The position numbers were made by a program, and so were the translations under genes. A DNA stretch of 64,000 nt from Massospora cicadina. Lineage: Eukaryota; Entomophthoromycota; Entomophthoromycetes; Entomophthorales; Entomophthoraceae. The notes beneath the pieces were generated by a model. The model was not told the origin of the DNA. It did no database searches and worked only from the letters and a program-made list of their open reading frames with translations. Numbering within the stretch: position 1 is the stretch's first letter; each line of letters begins with the position of its first letter. Location: the NCBI GenBank assembly GCA_022478985.1, contig JAKSZP010018515.1:62001-126000 (forward strand). Direction: 5' to 3'. Shown piece after piece: positions 1-10,896 of this stretch.

Positions 1-1140
1 ATGGCAAAAACAGGCCTTTAAGTGTCTTAGCCTGCAAGAGGGAGAATTGATCATCTTGTTTGTTGAGCGATTCTATATCAAATCTCAACATCTGTTGCTG
101 GCCAAACTGCTTTCTATAGATGATACTATTGCTTCTATTGTGGCTAGCTTGGCGTCTTAACCCTCTTTGGTGCTGCATATCAAATTCAGTCAAGCGCACC
201 TTCAAAAATGTATGGGATATTAAAGAAGCTCTCATAGTAATGGCTGACTTTCATGAGCCTGAACTTCTGCAAATAGCTTCAAAGTGGTTATCAACTCTGG
301 CACCTCCAGCCTCTTCTATGGCTTTATCCCTCTGGTAACTAGATTTTGCAAAGCTGCAGCAACAAGATAATCCTTCACCATGTGAGGATAACCAGAAAAT
401 ACTGGCAGTTATATGGCAGCGCCCCCCTCCAGCTTCAGTTCCAAAATCTCAGCCAGTGAAGTCAGTTATCTCATTGCCCAGTCCTTCTCTTTCCAAGAAG
501 TCTACTAAGGTGGATAAAATACCACATTCATCCAAGTAGATACCTTGATCCCCATCAGCCTCACCTCAGGCTGCCCCTGTTTCAAAACTTGTAGTCATGG
601 GGTAGCCCAAGCTGGTACTTCTAAGGCAAAAGTCAAAGCTATTACATTTCCAACGCCTCCTCTAAAAGTCATTGCAGCTATGATGCTTTTTTTAAAAGTC
701 AAAAAGGTAGATGAGCATAACAAAGTCCTCCCCTGAGAGGAGATTAAGCCAGTTTCTCAGCCCCCTCTTAGTAACTCGTTGAGGTGCATTAACAATCTCT
801 CTGATGATGAGTCTTAAGGGGGTGGTGAAGATGCAGGCTATTATGTCTTGGGAGCTCCAATAGAAGAGCAGATTCTGGATAGGTTGAGGCCTGAAAGAAT
901 TAATATAGCCATGATACCACGATGAACCTATCTTTAACAGTTCTTGAGGTTTTCAGAGGTGATTGATACCACTAGTGATGTTGACCAGATTATTGGAACA
1001 GTGATCCAATCCACCCAGCAGGTTCATACCCTCCAATATATTAAAGACAAATACCCTGCAATGGCTCAACACTTTGCCTCCACTCTCCAGTTGAAGGAGA
1101 TTCTCTCCCTCCCCCTACTTTTGGTAGCACAATAACTAAT
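1..1140 (+). pseudogene. gag remnant of R1 (capsid C-terminal part)
   Basis: Reading from base 2 gives a capsid-like stretch to the stop at 158-160: a tryptophan-containing start, then LQEGELIILFVERFY, which has the look of a retrotransposon capsid (a run of the LRQGES..DF..RF type), and then an SIDDTIASIVASL helix. Downstream to 1135 the frames are short and full of stops. The 944-1135 frame has low-complexity polar text typical of the gag-pol joint. No zinc knuckle could be found. The assignment rests on position upstream of protease and on the capsid-like pattern. Confidence 0.5.
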
Positions 1141-3560
1141 GTAGAGGTTGCCACAATAAAGTGCGCATTCTAGCCATCCTTGATATGGGTGCTCCCATGA
1201 ATGTGGTCTCTTCAAAGATCATCATTAAAATTAAGTTGACGCCTGACCTGTACTAATTAAAAAATTTCAGAACTGCAGGCCCAACAATATGCAAGCTATT
1301 GGAGCCTACTCTACTCTACTCTACCATTTAAAATTGGAAAACTCCTGTTGTCTGCCCTCACTGTGGCATTGGAAAATAGCACATATGACCTGCTCTTTGG
1401 AACTCAATTTATAATTTTTAAGATGGATCTTCAATATGAAACATGGATTCCTCACCCTTCTAAATTATAAAGTTTCTCTAGTCTTTACAAAGAATAAGCC
1501 TAAAAATAAAGGATATACATGCATAGTTAAATACCCTTCATCTGCCCTCATCCTTATTTATACCACGTCAGACAGAAACACTAAAAAGCTACCTGACTCT
1601 ATGGATGCTTCAGAGATCATTCTATTGTATGCGTCAGAGAAGGTAGTATTCAAAGTGGGTTAACAAAAGGTGATAGAACCAAAATTACTATGTAAATACC
1701 CTGAAACTGCCTTCTGCACTTAACAAGCATTGATATAATAATCAGTTTAGCACGCAGGTATTGGCAGGTATTCTAGATCCTGCCTACCAGTGACTATTAG
1801 TCTTCTGCTGTGGATTTCACTAACAAGTACATGGTTGTAAAGAAGCATCAAGAGATTGGAAAATCCATGCTTATTTCAATTGAGGACACTCAACAAGTCT
1901 ATTATATTGGGTATATGTCAGACATGGGCTTACACACTAAACAAATGATATGCACTTTGCTCAATATCAAAATTTCCAAAAATCTAACTCCCACTGAGCT
2001 TGATAAAGTTCATTCTTTACTGGAGTCTTATAGTGATAGTTTCTCCAAGTCTGATATAGACTATGGGCATATGAAGGGCTGGAGCCACACCATTTATTTT
2101 TATGATGCCATGCCTATCTGATTCAAGCCCTATTCAGAAAAAGTTGAAAAGCTCCAGATGAGGATGGAGCTTAAACAGTTACTGGACGCTGGGCTACTGG
2201 TGCCTTCTCAAAGCCCTTGTTCATCTCCGCTATTGCTCATAAAGAAGAAGAATGGTGGGCATCAGGTAGTTATGGACTACTGCAAGCTGAATAACCTCAC
2301 CAAGAAGGAAAGCTACCCAATCCCCCGAATTGATGACGCTCTGGCCTAACTCTCTGGGTCCAAGTTCTCTCTGCCATGGACTTGGCTAGCGGATATTGGC
2401 AGATGAACCTTTCTCCACAAGACAGGAAAAGTGTGCGCTTATCTGCAGTGAGGGTCTCTTCTAACCTACCCAACTACAACAATAGTTGTTCAATTCACCC
2501 ACAAGTTTTCAACGAGCCGTGGACCACATCTTGCAGGACATGAAGCTTAGTTGCGTAATTGTCTACCTTGACGATATCACCATCTTCTCCCAAACATATA
2601 ATGAGCATCTTTCACACTTAAAGGAAGTTTTAAACGCTTGCGGACCTTTCACATTAAGCTGAAGTCCTCCAAATGCTTATTCTTTCAGAAGAAGTTAGAT
2701 TTCCTGGGCAAAGACATCTCCTCAGATAGGATCCAGCCTCTCCATGATAAGGTTGAGGCAATATCCAAAATGCCAGCATCTTAAAACCCTCCATGATATT
2801 CAGGTGTTCTTGGACATGATGAGGTACTACCATCAATTCATCCCTAAATTCACTCAGCTCAGTGATCCCCTAATATGCCTTTTAGCTAAGAACACCACTT
2901 TCCATTGGGGAGCAAAACAACAGGCTGCTTTTGAAACGCTGAAAAAGCTGCTACAGCAATGGCCAATCCTACGCCACTCTGACTATAGTAAACTTTTTAT
3001 GATGTTTACTGATGCCTCCAACTACGCTGTTGGAGGTATTTTGGCTCAACTGGATGAGCATGGGGTTGATCATCCCATATCATACTTAAGCAAGATTCTT
3101 TCTAAAGCAGAACAAAATTATAGCATCACTGAGAAGGTGTGCCTTGCCATCTTGCTCACTGTTAAATACTACTACCCTTTCCTATATGGGACCTCATTTA
3201 AATTGATCACTATCCACGCCTCCCTAAAGTGGTTATAAAATGAAAGATTCCACTGGGCGGTTGGCATTCTGGGCTTTGAAGCTTCAACGCTATGATATGA
3301 CCATTGAGCACAGAGCCAAGATGAGCCACATGAGTGTTGATAGGTTGACTCAGCTGCCCATCCTTCACTTAGATAATAGTGAAGTGGGGAGGCTATATGA
3401 CCTTCTAATGGCCCGTGACGCTTGAGAGGATGAGGATGAACCCATCCAGAAAATGCTAGCTTGACACTCTTATAACACTAAGGTGGGTAATGGGAAAAAA
3501 TACAAGAAAGTAGGGGTAAACTGGTTACCCTACCTCTAACCATCTGAGCGATTACCTGTA
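1141..3560 (+). pseudogene. R1 pol, first part: protease, reverse transcriptase, RNase H
   Basis: Protease is seen near 1165-1215 as ILAILDMGAPMNVVS, where the DTG active site has become DMG. Reverse transcriptase begins near 1940 with the fingers (LLDAGLLVPSQSPCSSPLLL, then VMDYCKLNN at about 2270), continues with the palm (AMDLASGYWQMNLS near 2375), and has an intact YLDD catalytic box at 2564-2575. The tether and RNase H follow at 2744-3238 with FTDASNYAVGGILAQLDE and SYLSKILSKAEQNYSITEKV. The last stretch (3240-3425) is the usual RNase H to integrase linker. Stops at 2119, 2347 and 3237 and several frame shifts make it nonfunctional. It continues after the R2 insertion at 7038. Confidence 0.85.
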
Positions 3561-4125
3561 TGTTGGGGATTCAAATAAGATGACCAAAGCTACTCAATAT
3601 TGAGAATCAATATATCAGTCTAATGATATTGCAAAATCTATGTCGGAGATATCCAATTCTAGGATGTAATGATGATCAACCCTTTGGAGTTATCAACCTT
3701 CTCTGAAGGATTATGATAATCTATTTGATGAAGAAGAAAATCATATAAGGTGGTCAGTCTCATCAAATAAAAATCTTATCAGATCTGGTCATCATAAGTA
3801 TGGTATTAATAATCAGCAATATTGGTCATCTATTAGGAAAGATCTTACCTCAGGTGCATCTTGAAAATCCTCATGCATAACTACTAAATCTACCACTATA
3901 AATATCCCTCATCTCTAACTAATAAAGCACCACAATTTTTGTCTCGCATAGCCTAATTTTGGTCTCTTTTTATACAGGATTCTGTAATTCTGATTGGAAT
4001 CAACTAAAGCAACAAAACTAATAACTTCATTGCAATTGCATCAATCTTTACTAGAGCTACGGAACTAATAATTTTTATAGCCTTAGTAGCACCTACTTAT
4101 CATAATTTCTCACAAAATTCCAATA
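3561..4125 (+). repeat. 5' LTR of R2
   Basis: About 565 bp, alignable over its whole length with 6476-7037. Shared blocks include TCTTATCAGATCTGGTCATC and ACCTCAGGTGCATCTTGAAA. It contains TATAAATA near 3898 and AATAAAGCACC near 3922, which could serve as TATA box and polyadenylation signal. The end was set by the TGGTGC primer-binding site that follows. Confidence 0.88.
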
Positions 4126-5640
4126 TGGTGCTTTCTGCCAGGTCTGCTTCTGAGGCTACCTGGTGAAAACATAATTTCACAATGATGAATATGTATAGCA
4201 AAGAAAGCCCCTCTTCTAAAGAATCAATGAGTATTACATGATGGGTACACTCCAATAGTCAAGAGATGCCTTCAGCTTCTACAAATAATCTGCAATTTCA
4301 AGCTTCTATGAACTTGGCCATCAAGGGCCCTAACCAAAATAATTATCAGATTCAAGCTGCAAATGTAGAAGAAACAGTCTAAGGCTTGATAAGGGGGCTA
4401 TCCAGCCTGGATCTCATTCTAATTGAAACCAAGCATCTAAAGTTGCTGAAAATATAATGGATTTATACAACTTAGCAGTGGTACAGCCTACCAAAGTTGG
4501 TCTGGCTAGAACTGAGCAGTATCTCTGGCATTATGTGCATCCCGCTATTCACCATGTACTCCAGATTTTGGGGTTGCATCATCTTGAGATTCAGCACCAG
4601 TTGACTCTGGCACAACAATTTCACTCTCAGTCATCCTCATTTTATGAAACGGCTTCTAACTTTGAATGAGATAATCTGGAAGCCATTCTCAATAAAAGAA
4701 GAGAAATCAACAATATACATAACCAGCTAGTGAGAATTGATAATGGAGTTGTGGGATACATTGGCAAAGAAGTATCTCAGCAAGTTAGCGATGTCAATAC
4801 CCTATTCACCACCGTATTACCTCCCTTAAGGATGAGATTATGAGACAACTGGAACAATTGTGGGTCAAACATGAGGAGCACTTTGGTGAGCTTGACGGGC
4901 TAGTCCAACATCTTGTCCAAATGGTGGATAGTATCAGAGAAGGTGGACCCATCTCTGTCAGTCCTCCTGGACCGCCTGGACCACCTAGTTCCCCTTTGAT
5001 AACCCTGGGACCTCCTGATGAACGTGGTCCTTCTGGTCCAGTGGGTCAACAAGGCTCACCGGGACCAGCAGGTTGAGATGAGTCAGAAAGGACTTCCGGG
5101 GCCTCCTGGTCCCCCTAGCTCCTCGCTTCCAATGCCTGATTCTGAAAATTTAATTCTACTGGTATCAAGAGTACAGGCGTTAGAAGCACAATTATGAGCC
5201 AAAGCTCAAGGGTGTTTCTTATCATTGGAAGGCCTCCCAATTGACCCCAATTACTCATTAAACAACTTATTGAATGGCGTGGATAATGCTCATTATCTAT
5301 GCAATGCTAACCAAACTACACAAGAGACCCAGTTATTCCTTTTTAAAATTAAACTGTCATTTTCCCACACAGATTTATAAGCAAGCTTATTCCATGTTTA
5401 ATGACATGGCAAAGCACATAACCAAAGTTAAACGGTCTTGTTTTGGAGAAAATCTCACCTACCGGGGAAAGGGTTACACACACTCTCTTATAGTTGAGTT
5501 GGCCAGCCTAGATGACCTCCCAAAATATATTGAATATCCGCATCACCAAGAGATAGTACAGAAAGTGAAGAATATTTTCTTTTTTGATGATACCTTGGCA
5601 ATAGATTATGAGACTCAAAACGTGTGATCCTAAACCACAA
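4126..5640 (+). pseudogene. R2 gag-like region with collagen-like Gly-X-Y stretch
   Basis: Broken frames hold a helical, Gln-rich segment (4457-4669, about 70 residues), then 4840-5076, where a helical part (LVQHLVQMVDSIREGG) runs into glycine triplets: PPGPPGPPSS, LGPPDERGPSGPVGQQGSPGPAG. After a frame shift near 5075 the pattern goes on as QKGLPGPPGPPSSS and is followed by a short helix (LILLVSRVQALEAQ). The order coiled coil, Gly-X-Y, coiled coil is clear in spite of the breaks. Downstream (5274-5627) is an unrecognised segment. By position this is the gag of R2; a capsid fold or zinc knuckle is not visible. Confidence 0.6.
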
Positions 5641-5689
5641 CCTTTATTGAAAATTTAGTAAGCCCTTGAAAACATCGCTGATTATTAAT

Positions 5690-6489
5690 CTACTAAAAAT
5701 AGAATTTTAAATTGAAGCTATATAAGTCTCCGCGGTCACTGCTAAGGCTGCGGCGTCCTTTCTTTTTAAGCAAGTTTTCACCAGGCATGGTAGCCCAAAA
5801 GTCCTATTATCAGATAATGGGACCAACTTCATTTCTCAGGTGGTATCTGAGTTTACTAAATTAATGGGTACCTATCAATTATTTACATCCCCATATAATC
5901 CTTTTACTAATGGTGCGGTTGAATGAGCAAATGATACCCTTGTAGTCATTCTTTGAAAGATGGCTTCCAATGACCCTAGTAGATGGAATCTCTTTTTGCC
6001 TAGTGTGATGTTAGCCTATAGAGTTAGCTATCATTGTATAATTGGAATGTCTCATTTTAAAGCTTTATATGGTCGGGATCCTATCCTCCCCTCAAGTGCA
6101 CAACCTATACTTGTGGAAGCTACCACGCAAACTACTGATTTAGCTATGAGGAGACTCGCTGATGAATTATTCAAGTACAAGCTTTAGCTTCAAGTTCCCT
6201 TGCTGCTACCACCTTAAAGGAGGTAACAAGAACCAACGCTAGTCAACCTATGCTACCAGGATATCAAGTTGGGGATCTTGTACTCTTCTATCACCATAGG
6301 CCGGGTGAAAGGATTCACAAACTTGACACCTTATGGGCTGGTCCTTACTGTATTATTTATCATTGGGGTGTTAAATACTCCATTGCAGCTGTTGATACTG
6401 GTACTGTTATCAATAAAGTGCATAGTAGATTTCTCCGTAAGTATGTGCCCCCTAGGCAAGATCTTGAGGGGGCATTGTTGGGGATTTAA
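5690..6489 (+). pseudogene. R2 integrase C-terminal half
   Basis: Text near 5735 onward reads TAKAAASFLFKQVFTRHGSP, then VLLSDNGTNFISQVV with the second catalytic Asp, then YNPFTNGAVE with the catalytic Glu followed by a stop. 5960-6187 is the end of the core (WNLFLPSVMLAYRVSYH, ALYGRDPILP). 6250-6489 is the C-terminal domain (GDLVLFYHHRPGERIHKLD, AGPYCIIYHWG, VHSRFLRKYVPP), ending in the polypurine tract and LTR. The first catalytic Asp and zinc domain are absent, so a deletion junction lies near 5640-5690. Confidence 0.85.
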
Positions 6490-7037
6490 CTAAGATGATC
6501 AAAATTACTCAAGATCAAGATTTGATATCTCAGTCTTATGATATTGCAAAATTTATGTCAGAGGTATCTGATTCTAGGATAGACCAATGATCAACCCTTC
6601 AGAGTTATCAATCTTCTCTGAAGGATGATGCTAAGCTATCTGATGAACAGAAAATCATATAAGAAGGTCGGCCTCATCAAATAAGAATCTTATCAGATCT
6701 GGTCATCATAAGTATGGTATTAATAATCAGCTATATTGGTCATCTAATAGGAATGATCTTACCTCAGGTGCATCTTGAAAATCCTCATGCATAACTACTA
6801 AATTTATCCCTATAAATACCATTATTTCTAACTAATAAAGTATCACAATTTTTGTCTCATATAGCCTAATTTTGGTCTATTTTCAAACAGGATTCTTTAT
6901 TCCCAATTAGAATCAACTATAGCAACAGAACTAATAACTTTGTTGCAATTGTATCGATCTTTGCTAGAGCCATGGAACTAATAATTTTGTAGCCTTTGTG
7001 GCACCTGCTTATCATAATTTCTTACGAAATTCCAATA
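6476..7037 (+). repeat. 3' LTR of R2
   Basis: About 562 bp, direct copy of 3561-4125 with many substitutions and small indels. It starts TGTTGGGGATTT just after the purine run GAGGGGGCA and ends TTCCAATA before R1 integrase sequence resumes. The integrase frame overlaps the first bases of the LTR. Confidence 0.88.
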
Positions 7038-8085
7038 CTGCCATTATGGAGTCTTATGCCATCTTGGGGCATAGTGGAGTGCAGAAACCTATAAGTGGGT
7101 AAAAGAATGCTACTACTGGGAGGAAATCATGGAGACCATCATCAAAGTCTTTGATGCCTGTTTGACATGTAAAAAGCAATCTAGTTTCAAAACTAAGTAT
7201 CAATATCAACCTATCACTCTTCAACAGCCTTTCCACACAATAAGTCTCATTGTGATTGGCCCTCTACCACAAACTACAGGTGGAAATCAATACATCTTGG
7301 TAGGGATTGATCATTTTACAAAATGGGTCAAGGCTGTGGCTCTTTTAGCTCAGATGGCCAAAGCTATTGCCACTTTTCTCCATCAGTATATCTTTGCTTG
7401 ACATGGTTGCCACAAAGTTTTGCTATGTGATAATGGAAAAAACTTCATCTTCTGAGTGGTGAAGATCCTTACTACCTCCATGAGCATGCAACAGATCTTT
7501 TCTTCCTCCTATAACCCCTCAACTAATGGTACCATGGAATGAGCCAATGAGATCCTAGCCTCTATATTAAGGAAAATGGCCACTTCAGACCCCCTTCACT
7601 GGGATTTGTACTTACCAAGTGCTCTCATGGCCTACCAGATCAATTACCACCAGATCCTTAAGATGTCTTCATTCCATGTGTTGTATTATTGAGTACCTGG
7701 GGTGCCTACTTTACTTGCCAAAGATAATTTCTTCATTAGGACTGATCATGATCAAGCCATTAAGAAGTTAGTGCAGCACATCATCCAGTTACAGTCTGAG
7801 GTGATAACCAATTTAGCAAAAAAAAACTGTCACAAAAGAGGGCCAAGCAGCCAATGAGCTTTGGCCATCACTACCTTCAAGTGCAGACTTGTTACTCTAC
7901 TACCACAACTGAATCATGCTTAGAAAGGAAAAGCTTGGGTCTATCTGAGAAGGGCCTTTTGTTATTATCTACAAATGAGGGGATGAGTACTCCATTAAAT
8001 CCCTTGCTTCTGAGGTTACAATTAACCAAGTGCATGGACACTTTTCGAGATCATACTCCCCCTACCACTCTTAAAGGGGGTAGCA
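7038..8085 (+). pseudogene. R1 pol, second part: integrase
   Basis: Just right of R2 the R1 frame resumes with an integrase zinc-domain pattern (AILGHSGVQKTYKWVKECYY) and its paired cysteines in DACLTCKKQ (about 7150-7175). The core follows: VIGPLPQTTGGNQYILVGID (first catalytic Asp position altered), then LLCDNGKNF with the second Asp, then NPSTNGTME with the Glu and a stop after it. The end (8000-8085) reads DEYSIKSLASEVTINQVHGH in a broken frame and matches the tail of the R2 integrase in style. Stops at 7399, 7455, 7541 and 7690 show decay. It is joined to 1141-3560 across the R2 insertion. Confidence 0.85.
8071..8085 (+). other. Polypurine tract of R1
   Basis: TTAAAGGGGGTAGCA directly follows the end of the integrase text. 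In this family the purine run primes plus-strand synthesis and lies against the 3' LTR. The expected LTR is not recognisable beyond about 170 bp because family H sequence follows. Confidence 0.6.
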
Positions 8086-8257
8086 TTAGACAATTACAAG
8101 TCTGATATATGAAAAATAGTGGTTTGGAGGTGAATGGTAATAAATTGGCCAAAAGACCTTGGTTAATTCTCAGTGAAACCCTGAAAATCAAGGTAACATT
8201 TTTTTACTAAAACTCAGACAAATAATACTAATTTAGGCAATTAGATTGCGCCAAACG

Positions 8258-9045
8258 TGTGGTGGAGTCAAGGGAGCCATTCTGAGGTCCTTTCCCACTT
8301 ACAACAAAATTAGCTTAACTCACACTGCAGAGATCTGCCCCTTTTATAGGGTTGGAGGGATTTTCACGATATGCAAATATTTTCCTATCAAATGATTAGG
8401 AAAAATATATCAAAACCCTACCTCATGGAACTAAACTGCCTGTCATTGCCCTCCATTAGCTAATTCATGAAGTAAGGCAAGTTTCAAATGATCTGACAGG
8501 TCCATCACCCATATTACCTAATTTAGAATCTACTAAGCAACCTGAACTTTGAGCTCTGACACTTTAAATACCAAGTTTTGACTTATTAAAGGAGTTATTT
8601 CTTATCCCCTATGGCACTAATAAAACTATAAAAAACACAAATTCATAGTTTTTAGTTTTATTTATCTTTATTATTATCAGTGATTTTAATCCTATATTTA
8701 TTGGATTTTAGGCCTATGATGCACCATTGACTTAAAAACCCTAAAATTTAACAACAATAAGGATATTCACCACCTGGTCATAGAACAGGATCTTCAGCTA
8801 ATTATTATATGATTTTAAAGCAAGAGCTTATGATTTAAGAGCCTCAATGTTAATTTGCAAATCTTTAGGTAAGGTTCATCCTCTTGTTGGCTTACCATGA
8901 ATAAACTATTAATTTGTAAATTCCTAGCTTAGATGGTTTAGGAGATATGATGATAAAATTCGCTTATATATAGATTCACAGTCTTATTTACAATTTTGTA
9001 AATACAAATTAAAATAAAAACCCTTACCTACCTGAGAACCTAACA
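8258..9045 (-). repeat. Degenerate LTR of family H
   Basis: On the minus strand this stretch begins TGTTAGGTTCTCAGG at 9045 and ends CCACCACA at 8258, followed by TTTGGCGCAATC, a possible primer-binding site. The part at 8258-8550 aligns, reversed, with 36630-36935 over several hundred bases, including CTATAAAAGGG and CTCAGAATGGCTCCC. The TATAAAAGG box (minus strand, near 8347) is a plausible promoter. Only this one side of the parent element is here, so it may be a solo LTR or a truncated copy; the outer end is uncertain. Confidence 0.55.
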
Positions 9046-9733
9046 AACAAGAGGCATATGCATACTAAATTTCACATAGATAGGTATTTTATTATAAGAG
9101 AAGTAATTTTATATGATTTATATATATATATATTTGCAATTTTCGTTATTAAAATTGAATTAAAAAATCCTTACATATTTGATATTCTGGCACCCAAGCT
9201 GCATACAAATACCAAATTTCATAAACCTAGGTTTGTTAGTTTTTTGAATAGTTTTTTTGAATACTTTTTGAAATTGAATCTTTTATAATGATCAATTTAT
9301 TAAGGTAACTTTTAAACTGTTTTTCACATGTTAAAAATACTTAAAAATCCCGAAACTAAATTGTATAGAAGTAGAACTACAAATTTTGAAGATAAACCTC
9401 TATGCCAAATTTCAAATTCCTAGCTTTTGTAGTTTAAGAGAAACCTTGATTAATAGTGTCTTTTATATTTATTATAGATAAGACTTCTACTGAAAGTATA
9501 TATTCAAAAGATCATAAAAATTCTTAGATTAAATGTACCTTTTACCAATTTCAGGACCACATACACTAAAATATAATTTTTGATAGTATGCAGAATAAAA
9601 TATTAAGGCTACTATTTTATGGCCAACTAAAAATGAAATCTATATAATCTATATATAAATTGGTATGACAATCTTGAAAAAATTATCTCTTATAACTTGA
9701 TCTAAATTTTGGGATTTTATTTAGCCTCAATAG
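9046..9733. other. AT-rich sequence without recognisable gene
   Basis: Very AT-rich, with short open stretches that have no domain or conserved pattern. It includes TATATATATATA near 9119. It may hold the 3' flank of the receptor-like gene that ends at 9734. Confidence 0.5.
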
Positions 9734-10896
9734 TTACCAGATTCTATAAGAGGGCCCAAATTGAATTTTTTCTTCTTGCTCGGTACGTTCTCTTACATAT
9801 TTTGCATGCGGTGACTCTAGATGAGGTCCATACTCTACTGGTTGTTGTTCAGGAACTAGAGGCCTTGGGGGAGTAGGTGCGCGGTGACGGTTTCTGAAAT
9901 TCCTCTGCCGCTGAGTGTACGGGCTTGAAGGTCTTGCAATCTCTTCCTCTGGAGGTCTCATAAAAACTGATTTAAGTGCAGGGTCAAACAGAAATGCCAC
10001 CAAATTCAAGATCCCAGTTGAACTTAATCCAATAAAGGACCAGACACTCAAGATATGAGATTTGCTCTCAAAAAGAAATCATGAATATTTCTTGCCATTG
10101 AACCAGAGTAGCATAAAAAGCAGCTAAGAGGGTAAAATGAACTAAATATTAGTCAAAGCAGGTAAATTGACTTACATTCTTAATGCAAGCTGGCGATTTT
10201 CTGCAGTCTGATTGTGTAAGAGAGGTGCCTCAAGGTCTCCATCCTCTATAGTATACGGATATGTAGATTGAAGTTTTACTGCAATAATAATAAACATTAT
10301 TAAGCAATAAAGATATCCAGGGACTCGAGTTATATATATAAGTATAATTCTTAATATATCAACGTGGGCATATTTATCTGTCAAATGACAAGAATTGTAT
10401 CTATTTAAACCATATGCGCCAAATGCTATATATTAGATAAATACTAAAAAAGTTACCCATTGGAATAAGACCTGCTATTAAAGAAAAGAATACTGGAAAT
10501 ATATATAAAGCTTTCCTCCATAGTGAACCTGGAATAGTATCCTGGATATAAAGACGCTGGAGATTTGCTGCTATGGCAACGTTAAAGAAAAGGTTAAGAT
10601 GAACACAAAGAAAGTCAGGAAAGCTAAGAATGAGCAAACATACTCATTGTCATTGTGAGTATATATAAGCTTAATATGACGTGGAATATCAACCAGTGCG
10701 ATTGCTGCTTGCAGATTGAAAGTAAACCGGTCAACAGCAGGTGCTCTTAATCTCTCTAACAAAAATTAGAAATAAAATAAGAATTAAAAATACTCAATAA
10801 TATTACAGAAATCACTACAACTGAAGCACATATTGCACTTATCCAGTTAACAACTTTGAATTCGTAGCTAGATGTTGAAAAGAAACCAGGTCCCAT
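9734..10896 (-). CDS. Probable seven-transmembrane G-protein-coupled receptor-like gene, multi-exon, with two frame breaks
   Basis: Minus-strand exons: 10896-10794 (ATG at 10896), 10755-10457, 10425-10176 and 10141-9737, stop at 9734-9736. Introns at 10793-10756 (38 nt), 10456-10426 (31 nt) and 10175-10142 (34 nt) keep the frame, have GT..AG ends, and each carries a CTAAT motif 8-13 nt before the AG. Hydrophobic segments fit seven helices: VVNWISAICASVVVIS (1), FTFNLQAAIALVDI (2), VCSFLAF..FFNVAIAANLQ (3), ALYIFPVFFSLIAGLIPM (4), RIILIYI..YCLIMFIII (5), SFYPLSCFLCYSGSM (6), GLSSTGILNLVAFLFDP (7). A Cys before helix 3 and one in NSCHLTD before helix 5 could form the usual disulfide. A charged tail follows. 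One-base frame shifts within helix 3 (near 10605) and between helices 6 and 7 (near 10055) are unexplained: sequence error or pseudogene. Class and ligand unknown; about 350 residues. Confidence 0.6.

Larger units (their letters stand above)
3561..7037 (+). mobile_element. LTR retrotransposon R2 inserted into R1 pol
   Basis: Two direct repeats of about 565 bp start TGTTGGGGAT and end in ..TTCCAATA. They flank about 2.35 kb that holds a gag-like region and then only the C-terminal half of an integrase. The left repeat is followed by TGGTGCTTTCTGCC, a plausible tRNA primer-binding site, and the right one is preceded by the polypurine run GAGGGGGCA. R1 RNase H text lies to the left and R1 integrase text to the right, so R2 sits between those domains. 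Flanks CTGTA and CTGCC may be a decayed 5-bp target duplication. PR, RT, RNase H and the integrase N-terminus are missing, so R2 is internally deleted. Confidence 0.88.
1..8085 (+). mobile_element. Ty3/gypsy LTR retrotransposon R1, left end outside window, split by R2
   Basis: The order gag, protease, reverse transcriptase, RNase H, integrase is that of Ty3/gypsy. The coding parts lie at 1-3560 and 7038-8085, and the 3.5 kb between them is a separate LTR element (R2). The 5' LTR would lie left of the window. A polypurine tract at 8071-8085 marks where the 3' LTR should start, but the following sequence soon runs into an LTR of another family (H), so no LTR pair can be compared. The reading frame is broken by many stops and shifts, so the copy is dead. 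Confidence in family is high; the right edge is approximate. Confidence 0.85.

Noticed and set aside
4840..5076. A host collagen gene
   Set aside because: The stretch is short, lies exactly between primer-binding site and integrase text of an LTR element, and is flanked by its LTRs.
8087..8257. 3' LTR of R1
   Set aside because: Position after the polypurine tract is right, but with no second copy in the window the LTR cannot be verified, and family H sequence follows within about 170 bp.
10027..10055. A 29-nt GC-AG intron between helices 6 and 7 of the receptor-like gene
   Set aside because: A GC donor with correct length exists just upstream (about 10080-10052), but it deletes the expected outer loop and has no CTAAT motif; a single missing T in a T run is simpler. 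Left open, not annotated.
10624..10643. A 20-nt intron (GTATGT to TTAG) in the receptor-like gene
   Set aside because: It would restore frame, but it removes the Cys and hydrophobic residues that fit the start of helix 3, lacks the CTAAT motif of the other three introns and would be shorter than almost any known intron. A one-base loss near 10605 explains the break better.
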